Assembly: GCA_033977485.1 (NCBI GenBank)
Contig: CM066982.1
Coordinates: 13,631,218-13,695,217 of the forward strand
Direction: 5' to 3'
Source of the DNA: Hydrangea macrophylla
Lineage: Eukaryota > Streptophyta > Magnoliopsida > Cornales > Hydrangeaceae
Length of the DNA stretch: 64,000 nucleotides
Shown one piece after another: positions 43,060 to 54,400 of the stretch. How positions within the stretch are numbered: position 1 is the first letter of the stretch; every line of letters begins with the position of its first letter. The position numbers and the translations under genes are program-made. Below the pieces are notes generated by a model. The model saw only the letters and a program-made list of their open reading frames with translations. It was not told the DNA's origin and did not search any database.

Positions 43060-45054
43060 TGTCACAGCTCGGTCCCACAATAGTAGAACTGGAACCCGTG
43101 GCACGCCACCGAGGCTAACCAAAACATTAACGTTCCCAAAAATTAGTTTTAAGAACACACGCAGCTGAAATAAAACAAAACATTTGAAAAGTAGCAGTCC
43201 AGTCGAGTGGGTCGGGGCTCCAGACCTGGAGTTGCAGAGAACAAGAGATTCTCAAACAGCCACCCTCAGTCGACTGACCCTAGGTCCGGTCGACTGATGC
43301 CTCAATTTCTCAGTTGACTGGGCTCGTCCGGTCGACTGAACCCATCCTAGCAGAATGTTCAATTTTTGTGCAGAAACCAGTTGACTGTTTCCTGGGGATC
43401 AGTCGACTGAAGTCCTAAAAACCAAATGAAATTTTCTTATAAAACAGGGGTTCGGTCGACTGATGCCTCGATCTAGTCGACTGTTTTACAACAGCAGCCC
43501 CCTTTCTGCAGCATTTGCAAGTTTAAAAGTTTTCTGAAATCAACCAAGATCCAAACACACACTCCAAACTCATATCAAAATGATTCCCACTGGATTAAAG
43601 CATTACTAAAGCGTAAATACAAAAGATCCCTATCTATAACAATATCATTAATCCGTTCTACGATTCTAAGTTAAACATAGTTAAAGGTCATAACAATTCT
43701 TATTACAACAAGTCTATTACAAAATGGCAAGATCAATATATTGGGTAGGCTTCTAAGTGAACTCCCAAACCCAGGTGCTCACTTCTGCGATTCCTCGCCG
43801 GCATTAATACATGCAATGGTTATTTGAATAATCACACATATTTTGATTTATTTAAGCTAACGCTTAGTGAATAAAACAACAAATGCACATGAATGATAAC
43901 CATGCTCGCATTCACATCTCTACATTTCATACTAGTTTTCGGAGTCTCACGTGTACGTTCCATACTCCTAATCTGTGATTCCTTGCCAATAAGTCCACGC
44001 GAAAAGGTAAGACCCACGTTTCTTCTCTTCAAACGTGCGACCTTATGCCTATAACGGCTTCACAATGATGGCTTGATACACACACTCCTTTGACTCAAAT
44101 AACAACTAAACATAACATGCTCAAATCACATGTCACTGTGCTTTGGACATAATCAAAACATTTTACCGTGCTATTGGGCCTATTTATCAATATAATCGCA
44201 CAATATGAACTACACAATATATCTATATAAACTAACACATGATTTTCATACAAAATATGAATACATGTCAAGAAATCATTCCAAAATACATAGTTGAATC
44301 ACTCATCTCATAATAACTAATACGATCCAAAGAAAACCCAAGCACAAAGAACGTGCAGAAATCCGTCTAGTACAATCCCTATGGATCAAAAGTCTGATTA
44401 TCAACTTTTATGAAAAATTATAGAAAACAACTTTTTAGAAAACTTTGCCAAACAAGGCCTAATAGGAATCAAAACGACGGCCTTATCTCAAGGAATTCGA
44501 ATGCAAAATTTGGTGAAAAATCAACGGACGAACAGGTGTCGTTTGGCGTCGAGAAGCTCTAAGCAATTAAATCACCCTTTGGCCTCCTCTTGAAACTTAG
44601 GTTAGAAGCTTTGATGAAATATCTAAAGTCATCTCTATCTATATATAGGCAACACTTTCGAAAAATGTGTTTACCTTCTCGCAAGTTTTCAAAACTCATA
44701 ATCAGTCTCCGAAACTTTCTAAACAGCTAATTCATAGCTTTACAAGTGAAACCTCAAAATTATAAAAGTTTATGACTAAGTTTCGTTTGGTTACTAAAAT
44801 GCACGAAGTTTCTAGTTAGCAACATTTATTTTCAGATAAACATTTAAGGTATTCCACATCGACCGCCTCAATCTCGGAGAGACGTCACAACCACAAAACA
44901 CTCATTCACATCGTCTCAGAGGGTTCTCTAACACAGACATCCAAATCGATTCGCGAGTCAAAACTCACTCAAACATGTGCCAAAATACACAACACATCAT
45001 ATTATCATGCATGACAATGTAATGAAAAGCAATAACACAAATGCGGGTGTTATA
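43060..45054 (-). repeat. Tekay-like LTR, antisense member of a head-to-head pair
   Basis: On the minus strand it begins TATAACACCCGCATTTGTGT at 45054 and ends GGACCGAGCTGTGACA at 43060, so the LTR is complete but starts TA instead of TG. It is homologous along its length to 45191-46856 in the opposite orientation, with clear divergence. It carries a CAGTCGACTG-type array at its 3' end. The 136 bp next to its start (45055-45190) end, on the minus strand, in GGAGGTGCTGGTGGG, a purine-rich tract, so this would be a 3' LTR. Confidence 0.7.
43195..43490. repeat. Array of the palindrome CAGTCGACTG
   Basis: Nine sites occur in about 290 bp: exact CAGTCGACTG twice, CGGTCGACTG three times, CAGTTGACTG twice, and single TAGTCGACTG and CAGTCGAGTG. 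ACTGATGCCTC follows the site twice, so part of the spacer is also repeated. Confidence 0.85.
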
Positions 45055-45190
45055 CCCACCAGCACCTCCGCCAAACCGCAATCCCTTACTGCAACTCCAA
45101 TTCCACGCAATCATTTCTTATCGTTGAGTTCAACAACAATGGCTAAAAAGCAACATTCAGCGATTCTAATGACAATCACTTGAATCTTTC

Positions 45191-46856
45191 TATAACACCC
45201 GCATTTGTGTTATTGTATTTCATTGCATTTGTAATGTGAGGTGTTGTGCATTTTGGCACGTGTTTGAGTGAGTTTTGACTCACGAGTTGATTTGGGTGTC
45301 TGTATTAGAGAACCCTTTGAAAAGGTGTTGATTGAGGATTTGGTAGGCTAATTAGCAACTTCGGAAACGTCATGTAGAAATTCGCGTTTTAGCAACCAAA
45401 CGAAACTTAGTCAAAAACTTGTATAATTTTGAGTTTTCACTCGTAAAGCTATGAATAAGTTGTATAGAAAGTTTCAGAGACTGATTAGGAGTTTTGAAAA
45501 CTCGTGGGGAGGTAAACGTAATTCCCGAGAGTTTTGCCTATATATAGATAGAGATGGTTGAGATATTTTCATAAGTTCTTGACCTAAATTCCAAAAAGGG
45601 GGCTAGAGGGGGATTTTGAAGCTTAGAGCTTTGCGACGCCAAACGACGACCATTCGTCAGTCTGGTTTCTCCCAGATTTCATATTTGAGCTCCTCGAGGT
45701 AAGAGCTTCGTTTTGATATATGTTAGGGCTTGTTTGGCCAAGTTTTCCGAAAAGTTGTTTTATAGAATTTTTCATAAAAGTTGATAAATGGAATTTTGAT
45801 CCATAGGAATTGTACTAGACGGACGTCTGCACGTTCTTTGTGCACGGGTTTTCTTCAGTTTGAATTATAGGAGCGTTAATCGGAGGTGAGTGATTCAACT
45901 ATGTTTTTGGAATGATTTCTTGACATGTATTCATGCTTTGTGTGAATAGCATGTATTAATTCTTAGAGATATATTGTGTAGTTCATATTGAGCATTTATA
46001 TTGATTAGTAGGCTCAATAGCACAGTGATATGTTTTGATTACCGCGAGTATGGTGATATGTATTTAAGCATGTTAAGTTGCTTATTTGGGTCAGAAGGAG
46101 CACGTGGTCACCGTGCCATTTTGTGGAGCCGATATAGGCATTAAGGTCGCACGATTGAAGAGAAGAATCGTGGGTCTTACCCTTTCGCGTGGACTTATTG
46201 GCGAGGAGTCGCGGATTGGGAGTATGGACGGGCACGTGAGTCTCCGGCGACTAGTATGAAATGTAGATATGTGAATGCGGACATGTTTATCATTCATGTA
46301 CATATGTTGATTTATTCACTAAGCTTTAGCTTAAACAAATCGAATATGTGTGGTTATTCAAATAACCATTGCAGGTATAAATGCTGGTGAGGAATCGCAG
46401 AAGTGAGCACGTGGGTTGGGAGTTCTTTTAGAAGGCAACTTGAATGTTAACTTTGTAGTTTTGGGACAATAGGATGTTGTAATAAGAATTTTTATTGTTT
46501 TAACTTATGTTTAACTTCGTATGATAGAATGAATTTTAAACCGTTGTAATAGTTAGTGGCATGTTGTAATCCTGCTTTAGAAATGTTTTAATACAGTTAG
46601 GATTACTTTGGATTGAGTTTGGATTGAGTGGTTGATCATTAGTGAAAGTTAGGAAGCTTTTAAAACTTGAAATTCTGCAGAATGGGCTGCTGTCAGGGGA
46701 GCAGTCGACGGGGCAGTGCAGTGTAGCTACTGCTTCTTAATATGGTAAAAGCAGTCGACGGGGCAGTCGACGGGACAGTGCAGTTTAGCTACTGCTTATT
46801 ATTATGGCAAAAGCAGTCGACTGGGCCATGCCTCAGTCGACTGGACCTCTGAAGGT
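45191..46856 (+). repeat. Tekay-like LTR, sense member of the head-to-head pair, truncated
   Basis: It begins TATAACACCCGCATTTGTGT and runs parallel to the reverse complement of 43060-45054 as far as the CAGTCGACTG array at 46700-46845. It lacks a recognisable GTGACA end. The anchor hairpin TAAGC-TTTA-GCTTA near 46320-46333 matches TAAGC-GTTA-GCTTA in the partner. Confidence 0.65.
46700..46848. repeat. CAGTCGAC-type array in the sense LTR
   Basis: There are five sites: GCAGTCGACGG three times and CAGTCGACTGG twice. They alternate with a repeated unit CAGTGCAG, GTAGCTACTGCTT and ATGGYAAAAGC. The self-complementary core is the same as in the partner LTR, but the flanks differ. Confidence 0.8.
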
Positions 46857-47232
46857 TAATGTGTTCATTTTGTTTCTACTTTTAGTGAATTTTTATAAGA
46901 TGTGTACTGGGTTTGTCATATGGTAAATATGAATGTTACCTAATTAATTTCATTAACCTTCAACTAATTTTAGTTTTTGTTAGATTGATTGTCCAATCTT
47001 TGTTTATTATGGTGATATCATTGATGGACTTTGAATGCAGACTGTTGCTATTGATAAAATCCTGGAGATTGGGAAAATGAAACCAGAAGCTCACTACTTG
47101 TGTGAACTTGAACTTACACAATTCTGGTGGTGGATCAGTTGAACTAGTCGTGAGAATTTTCTGTTGCGATGGGTTGGTGGTGGCAATGATGATAGAGGAG
47201 AATGGGAGATTGTGGTTGTGGTGGTGCTAGCT

Positions 47233-47268
<36 letters not shown>

Positions 47269-48110
47269 TAAGGGGAGAAAAATATTTTATTTTCAAGTTA
47301 TTGTTGTAATTGTGTTTATGGGTAAAATTGTCTTGAAAAATCTTTTTTAAATGGTGGGTGAGAGAGAAAATTAGGTGAGTGTGAATAGAATTACTCTTAA
47401 CTTTTTCTTTTTTTGCCTTACACTCCTCCCGTCCCCTTTTTTTGAGTCCTGTAATCTATTTTGGGATATCTCAAAATTAGTGTCCACTTTCCTAAATTGG
47501 TATACAATTTGTACTTAATTTCCAAAACTACCTTTCCTTGAAATCTACCTCAAGACAAAACTAAAAAAGTTATTATAATGATTAGGGGCAATTGTGAAAA
47601 ATAAGTGTAAATTCTTTTTGTCCACTTAATAAATTGAGTTCTCAAAAATGAACTCAAAAAAAGAAACAAAGAGAGTAATAAATATGAAATCTTTTTTTTT
47701 TCTTCTTTAAAGAGATAGAAAGCATATTATTATGAGCCAAAGGCAAATATCATAAGCAACAAATTGACTAACTAAGGAGGGAAACTCCTCCAGCCACATC
47801 CTAAAATGTTTTAATGGTTTTGTTAATATGTGCCTTTGAAGCATATGTTAAGGTTCTAAAAGTAGAAATAAATAAGGGTACAGTGTGGATTTTAGTGTCC
47901 GGTGTAGGATTAAGTGTTTGTCTCCCTTATTTATTTTCATTTTTAAAACTTTAACATCTGCCCTAAAAACAAATGTTAACAAAACCCAACTTTTAAAAAC
48001 CTTAGCACCTTGAGCTAATTCATGAGCATCACTATTTGCCACCCTTTACACGTGTGACCTCAAAGGACATGGCCACATGGGGCGAGCATAAAATCGTCAT
48101 TCTATAGCGA
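46857..48110. other. Intergenic with a MITE at 47423-47690
   Basis: It contains a GA repeat (47235-47266) and a MITE-like block 47423-47690 (CTCCCGTCCCC to CAAAGAGAGTA) related in inverse orientation to 28284-28471. I see no gene. Confidence 0.5.
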
Positions 48111-48307
48111 ATATTGCTAGATGTACAAAAAAAATGCACAATTAAATACATAATCTGTTTAAAATTATTGGACTTTGTGCTGAAAAAACTGTACATCTCT
48201 CTTTTTTTTTTTGTCTATTTGTGTGTATAACTTTTTCAGCACGAGGTCCAATAATTTTAAATAGATTATGCATTTAATTGTACATTTTTTTTGTGCATCT
48301 AGTAATA
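48111..48307. mobile_element. MITE with GCTAGATGTACAA ends
   Basis: ATTGCTAGATGTACAA and TTGTGCATCTAGTAAT form inverted ends. The inner arms (AATTATTGGAC, TTTGTGCTGAAAAA and complements) match the element at 24164-24340. Confidence 0.75.
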
Positions 48308-48433
48308 CTCTTCTATACCTCTTGAATAATGGAGAGTGAATCCACCTAGTCCACCTTGAAACCAGTAAAACCAGCCTCGATCGCCATTGACAACGCCTTT
48401 AATTCCCTACACAAGACATTCAACTGTTAAAAG

Positions 48434-49046
48434 TAGGGGTGTGTTTCGGCCGGAACGGATCGGAAACACCCCTTTCGGAAAAAATTCCAAAATTTTCGGA
48501 AGCCAAAAATGCATTCCGAATTCCGTTCCGAAATTTCGGAAATTCCAAAATTATTTCCGATTCCAAAATTTTGGAATTTTCGGAAATTTCATAATTTCAT
48601 CAGATTCGGAATTTTTCGGAATATTCGGAATATTTTCGGAATATTCGGAATTCAAGCTTAATGAGATTTCACTTGAGACTTGTAGGCCTTTTATAGAAGC
48701 ACATTACATCCCATTTTTTTGTGTTTTTTCGATGTGGGATGAACACAATTTTCGGAATATTTTCGGAAAAGTTTCGGAAAATACAATTTCGAAATATATT
48801 CGGAAATTTTTCGGAATATTTCGGAATATTTTCGGAAAAGTTTCGGAAAATACAATTTCGGAATATTTTCGGAAATTTTTCGGAATTTTCGGAATTTTCG
48901 GAATTCTAAAAACAATTCCGATTCCGATCCAATTTTTTTCGGAATTTTCGGAATTCGGAAATTCGGAATTCGGAATGCATATTTAGTTGCCAAAATCGGA
49001 ATTTTTCGGATCGGAATCGGAATTTCCGTTCCAAATGACACCCCTA
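48434..49046. mobile_element. hAT element filled with TTCGGAAT repeats
   Basis: The ends are TAGGGGTG and CACCCCTA with an exact 8-bp target duplication GTTAAAAG at 48426-48433 and 49047-49054. The 613-bp interior is dominated by TTCGGAA/TTTCGGAATATT iterations, with one larger internal duplication (TCGGAAAATACAATTTCG twice, about 80 bp apart). The long ORFs across it on both strands are by-products of the repeat. Confidence 0.9.
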
Positions 49047-49074
49047 GTTAAAAGCATCAAAATTACCTCTAATT

Positions 49075-49094
49075 AACTCCGAGGCGGGTGTTTT

Positions 49095-49142
<48 letters not shown>

Positions 49143-49154
49143 CGAGGCGGGTGT
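49075..49154 (+). mobile_element. Minimal poly(A) retroinsertion
   Basis: The sequence CTCCGAGGCGGGTGT occurs at 49077-49091 and again at 49140-49154. Between them are only TTTCAGC and about 41 A. This is the structure left by LINE-mediated retrotransposition with almost complete 5' truncation: a 15-bp target duplication plus a poly(A) tail. Confidence 0.7.
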
Positions 49155-51219
49155 AGGTGGGATTATGCTTCTTGATCATTACGACAATGTTTTGGTGAAA
49201 TCTATCTTCTCTTGAATCTAGGTGATAGTTTTCCCAATTAACCAAACCTATCTCCCATCTGTTCCTTCTACTACGCTTTCCAAAAGTCTTTGATTCAGTT
49301 CACTATAATATTTTAGGATTAATTACACTTTACCTCATGTGGTTTGATTTGATATCATTTTACTGTTATGTGGTTTAAAAGTGACCACTAAACTCTCTTG
49401 TACTTTTAGATAAAGTGTCACCGCTAAAATTAATGACTACTTTACTCCATGTGATTTGGTCTGATGATACTTGAACCCCCATATGGCTGGTTTGGCCCGA
49501 TGACACGTTAACCCCCCGTGGTTTCGAGGTAAAGTGTCAACTTAACACTAATTTTAGTGGTGACGTATATTTTACCCGAAAGCACAGGGGGTTAAGTGGT
49601 CACTTTTAAACCACAAAATGATAAAGTGACATCGAGCCAAACTATAAGGGAGAAAGTGTAATTAGTCCTAAATTTTATATAAAACTACCTATATGTCTGT
49701 ACATATTATATGTCATTCTTGAAGGAAGACCCATGAATTATAGTTACTTAAAGCAACACAAACTAAATTTTATTTTCATTTAAAAGTCACCGAAAAAATG
49801 TATCGAAATGGTGCGCTGAATCATCGGTGCCGTCTATTTCGGTGGGATCATTCATGCCCTGCATATGTGAGTCCTACCGAAATAGACGGCAACAATGATT
49901 CGGCGCACCATTTCGGTACATTTTTTCGGTGCTCCAATCATTTCTCTAATACAAAACATAGATGGTAATAAAAAAAGTTTTATCAAGTTTAGTTGTAAAA
50001 GTAGAGAATTGCTTATACAATTTGGAGACATATTCCATCCACTTTCCTATCTATATGCCAAACAAAGCATCAAAATCTCTAACAAAAATGAGCCCGAAGA
50101 AAGCACCGTTTTATTTTGTTTTTTTTTTTTTAATATTTGAATTATGACAGGACATACACACTCCTATCACACCTCCAACCCAACACTCAAAGTCCCACAA
50201 TAGCCTATAAAAACCTAACAAAAAATACTCATTCTGACTGACGAATAATAGAGGGTAAAGAATGAAACTCAATCTCCCTAAAGAAACCACCTTTTGGATT
50301 CTCATTTTTGCAACAAAATAATGCCCCATATTTAGGAGGCAGTTTTTAAAATTAGGATAAATTGCATTAACTTCCCCTAAAGTAAGGTTAGAATACATCG
50401 ACTTTCTCTTATGGGTTTCATAAAACACTGACTTCTCTTGAGATTTTGGGATTGAGTAACACTTTCTCCTCCCGATAATAAAAAAGACTAATTGACCATT
50501 AGTTAATTTGATTGTTAAACTTTTTTAATACTTAGCCGATTTGCCCTTGTCAAAGTTAATTACAATTTCAAAAAATATATTCTCTCATATGATCGAGTAA
50601 GAAAATTTTTAATGGTAAATTAACCCAATAACAAGTGTTAATTCTTTAAATGAAAAAATTGCATTTAATTTAAGGGTTATATCTTTCATGTATCATTGAT
50701 TTTATTAGATTTTCATCTATGAAAGGGGGAGATCGGTATAATTATACAAATCACGAAAGAACTCAGTGTAAGAGTGTAAATTTCTCTTAAAAATAATAAA
50801 ACATGTGGGGTTAGATTTGGCACGTGCCTTTTATTGCGGCGCCTATATTGTGGGTCAGGTTTTCCACGTGCCGTTCCCTCCGAAAAATATACACAACCGT
50901 CTATATCAATATGTACTGGTAATAATTAAAAATGAAAATAAAAAATAAAAAATAAATAAAACAAAAAGAAACGGACACATGTACTATGTAGTAGTAATAT
51001 TATTACATTAATTAAATTAAATTTGTATAATTGATTGTTTTTATATCTAAACCTCCGCTCAAGATTTTCCGGCGGACCATTAGCAATGCCAAGCTAATCC
51101 CACGGTAACTAAACTCTCTCTCTCTCTCTCTCTCTCTAAACCTCTCTCTTCTTCCCCTTCCCTTCCCTCTCTCTGCGGAATTTTTGTTGAAATTCCTTCC
51201 CCCAAAGCATTGTTCCCAA
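49155..51219. other. Intergenic region and presumed WRKY promoter
   Basis: Apart from the MITE at 49785 and a repeat around 49320-49680 (TAATTACACTTTACC to GTGTAATTAGTCC, a large imperfect inverted repeat), no gene is seen. A CACGTG G-box-like word occurs near 50830 and again near 50868, and a TTGACC W-box core near 50494. A CT repeat at 51114-51137 probably lies in or near the leader. Confidence 0.45.
49785..49934. mobile_element. Palindromic MITE (CACCGAAAAAATGTA ends)
   Basis: GTCACCGAAAAAATGTATCG and CGGTACATTTTTTCGGTGCTC are the ends. The inner arms GAAATGGTGCGC and CCGTCTATTTCGGT are also mirrored. Confidence 0.75.
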
Positions 51220-51303
51220 ATGCAATCGCCTGTGAATCTTCACGCTGTCAATCTATTTCTTTACCTCTTTGGTTTCTTCGGCGAAACCAATGTGAAAACG
51301 TGA
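51220..51303 (+). CDS. Upstream ORF in the WRKY leader (27 aa)
   Basis: ATG at 51220 opens a 27-codon frame ending TGA at 51301-51303, 192 nt before the main ATG, followed by a minimal ATG-ATC-GTG-TAG at 51471-51482. If the leader is unspliced, both would lower initiation at the WRKY start. The peptide has no recognised motif. It counts only if transcription starts upstream of 51220. Confidence 0.4.
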   Translation: MQSPVNLHAVNLFLYLFGFFGETNVKT

Positions 51304-51405
51304 AATCGTTTTTTTGAGTGAAGCTTGAATTTGAGCTTGGTTTTGTGGAATTTTTTTGGTTTGAACAATCTGCAATTTGATTGGTACTGTGTTGGATTTT
51401 CGTCG

Positions 51406-51434
51406 TTTCAGCTCCACCATTGTTGGAGCTGAAA
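51406..51434 (+). promoter_or_regulatory. Perfect 11-bp-stem hairpin in the WRKY leader
   Basis: TTTCAGCTCCA and TGGAGCTGAAA are perfect complements around the 7-base loop CCATTGT, about 60 nt before the start codon. Such a stem could slow scanning ribosomes. The left arm also contains TTTCAG, which could instead be a splice acceptor. Confidence 0.5.
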
Positions 51435-51495
51435 CTCAAAACTCAGAACTCAAACCCTACGGTTCCAATCATGATCGTGTAGGTTTGTTTTCAAA

Positions 51496-54400
51496 ATGTT
51501 GGATATGGAAGAGAAAGTAGGGGCTTTCGATCACTGGAGAACTCTAAATGATGAGAAAATTGATGATTTTGTGGTCTATTCTCAGAAAAAGTTGGAAGAA
51601 GTTAGGGTTTCTGATACAGGAGCTCCAATGGAGGGTTTGAGATCTAATGGGGTTAGCATTGCAGAGCGTAGGGCTGCAAAGTGTGGATTCAATGCTGAGT
51701 GTATCAGTACTGCTAGGTTTAGGTCAACCAGTCCTCTGGCTTCACCGGCGCCTCGTTCGCCGTACCTTATGATTCCGGCGGGTATTAGTCCAACTGCATT
51801 GCTTGACTCTCCTGTTATGCTTCACAATTCTCAGGTAATTTCTCATACCTTGCGTTTTCATTTGGAGCAATTATTCTGAGAAAATATTCCTTGCAACCAA
51901 GGAAGCACAGGTGTGGCGGTCCGACACCCAGTGCGGGTATAGGTGCGGTTGCCTTTAAATTAGTGCACACCCACTGTGGATGCGACTGCCTTTCCGAACA
52001 ATCCGTGCTTCCTAGGTTGCAACAGTTATTTTTCGATGACCTGGTATCACAAACCAATAAGACATCACTATTAAGCATTTAATCACATGTCAGTACTATA
52101 GTTATGTGTATTAGTGTGGAGATACCAATGACTGGTGTCACCGTTGTATTGTATTGAATGTTTACTCATTCTGAGGAGGTGTAGGGTTCAAACCCTTGGG
52201 TTGCAAGATTTTGTGGCTGAAAAAAAATAAAGAAAAAGAAAAAGAAAAAGAAGCAAAAGATAAAAGAAAGCAACTCATGTATAGAAGTATAAATGTTGGA
52301 CTTTTCTTGCTGTGCATTATTTGTTAACTGCTAAATATCAATGAGGGTCTTAACTATTGTTTTTCATTTCTCTCATATATACACACACCCACATATATGC
52401 GCGCGCGTATGCACAGGGGCGGACCTAGGATTTTTTGTCAGGGGGCCTAAATTATACGGGGGTTCGGGGGCAGCGCTCCCGAGGAGAATTTTTTTAGGTC
52501 TACTTATACACAATTATGTATAAAATTGGTTTAACACCCCTAGTTTGGGGGTAAATCATGTAATTTTAGGAGGTCTATTTCTAAAACTTGTAATATATTA
52601 CATGTAAATCTAGAATTTTCAAAAGTTCAGAGGGGCTTGTGTCTAAAACCTATAAAATATTGTATGTAAATTTAGAATTTTTAAAAGTTCAGGAGGGGCC
52701 TGTGTGAATTTTAGAAGGGCCTATTTGTAAAATTTGTAAAATATTATATGTAATTCTGTAATTTCCGAAAGTTCAGGGGGGCCTGTGCCACCCCACTTGT
52801 ATGTAGGTCCGCCAGTGCGTATGCACCATGCATGGCAATTTATAATTTCATTCTGGAAGCAAGGATCCGGTAGAAACTAAGAATAAGAGATCCTTACATG
52901 TTTTATATCATCCTCGGGGTTGTAGATTTTATTACTAGGTTGTAGATTTAGAGCTTTCATGTATTCATGTTTCGTTTATACTGTTTGTGGGTATTTTTTC
53001 TTAATTGCTTTTACAATGGTTGTTTCCTTGGCTAGTTCAAACAAAGTGAGCAATGAAAATATATGCACTTACCTTTAACTTTGTTCGAAGAGATGAACAT
53101 AAAAAAAGAACTTAAGATCTTATTACTACATGATGACAAATCCTCAGTTAGCAACATGAATTTCAGTATCAGCTTTGCAAAGCCTTTTAACACTTTTTTT
53201 TTTAATGGCAAGGGGAAAGGAGGTGGGGCATTACAAGGAAACAAAAGCCAAGATAAAAAGGACCCCCTGAAGCTATACAATTACCAACCCAAAACTATAA
53301 ACAAAAGCCATATGAACTTTACTCAATAAAGAATTCACAGCACTCTATCCTATCAAAATCACCTTTAGAAAACAGCCTCAAAAGTAGGGGTGCAACTCGG
53401 GCGGGCCAACCCGTGGTCAACCCGGGCCCGGCCTGAAAATTACCGGGCTTGGGCCCTTGATACTTTCACCATGGGCAGGCTTGGGTAGAAAAATGCTAGC
53501 CTAAATTCAATTCGGGCCGGGCTTGGGCAGAATTTTGCTAACCCGTGGAACCTGAGCCCCGTGGAACCCGAGCCTGAGCCCGAGCCCGAATTCTATTCAT
53601 GTATTATTTTTGACATTATATTCTAGTATTTTTTAGTGATAATAATACACTATTAGATATTATTCTAGCACTAAATTAATATATGAATGTTTTTTCTCAA
53701 ATCTAAACAAAAAAAAATAGATTTGATACTTTACATATTGTTGTTTACATACTAAAAATCAATTTGCACAAAAAAAAAATTTGTAATTCAGGCTCAATTC
53801 AAGCTCGGGCTCGGGCTCGGGCTCGGGTTGGAGAACTTATTCACAAACCGGGCTAGGGTTGACAAGTTCGGGTTTATGTCGGACTCGGTCTCGGGCTCGG
53901 GTTTGGGCAGACTGCTTGAATTCGGGCTGGGGCCTGGGCAGAGCCAAAACCCTTTGGGTCCCGCCCGAGTTGCACCCCTACTCAAATGGGATTGACCTCG
54001 ATACCCCTAATTTTGCTAAGTAATCTACTAGAGAGTTCATACTCCGAGGAACATGGGATAATTTCACCTCTCTCACCCTTGCAATGCAAGCCCAATTTGC
54101 ATCGAAATCAAGAAACAAGTCTCTGAATTTCCAAGGCCTGTATATCTTTGTGTCAGTTTCAATCAACAGATTTGCGACATCCAATTTACCTGATTTAAAG
54201 AAGGGCTGGATCCCCTCCATTAACGCAACCAATTCAGAAAAATTGGATTCATTCACACCAATGTACTTTGAAAAGAGGGCCAAAATTAGACCTGTTGAGT
54301 CTTTTAACACTCCTTCGACTCCTGACGGACACAGCATCCCTTTTGACTGCACCATCCACATTTAATTTCAGCCAACCCATACCAGGGGAGCCCAAATAGC

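Noticed and set aside
48387..49041. 199- and 116-codon ORFs with repeated NIFGKVSENTIS/FRKFF peptides
   Set aside because: They coincide with the TTCGGAAT low-complexity interior of a hAT element that has an exact 8-bp target duplication.
53978..54361. Independent host RNase H gene
   Set aside because: It lacks the catalytic N-terminal part in the same frame (frameshift at about 54340) and is followed by a LINE-type 3' end and poly(A).
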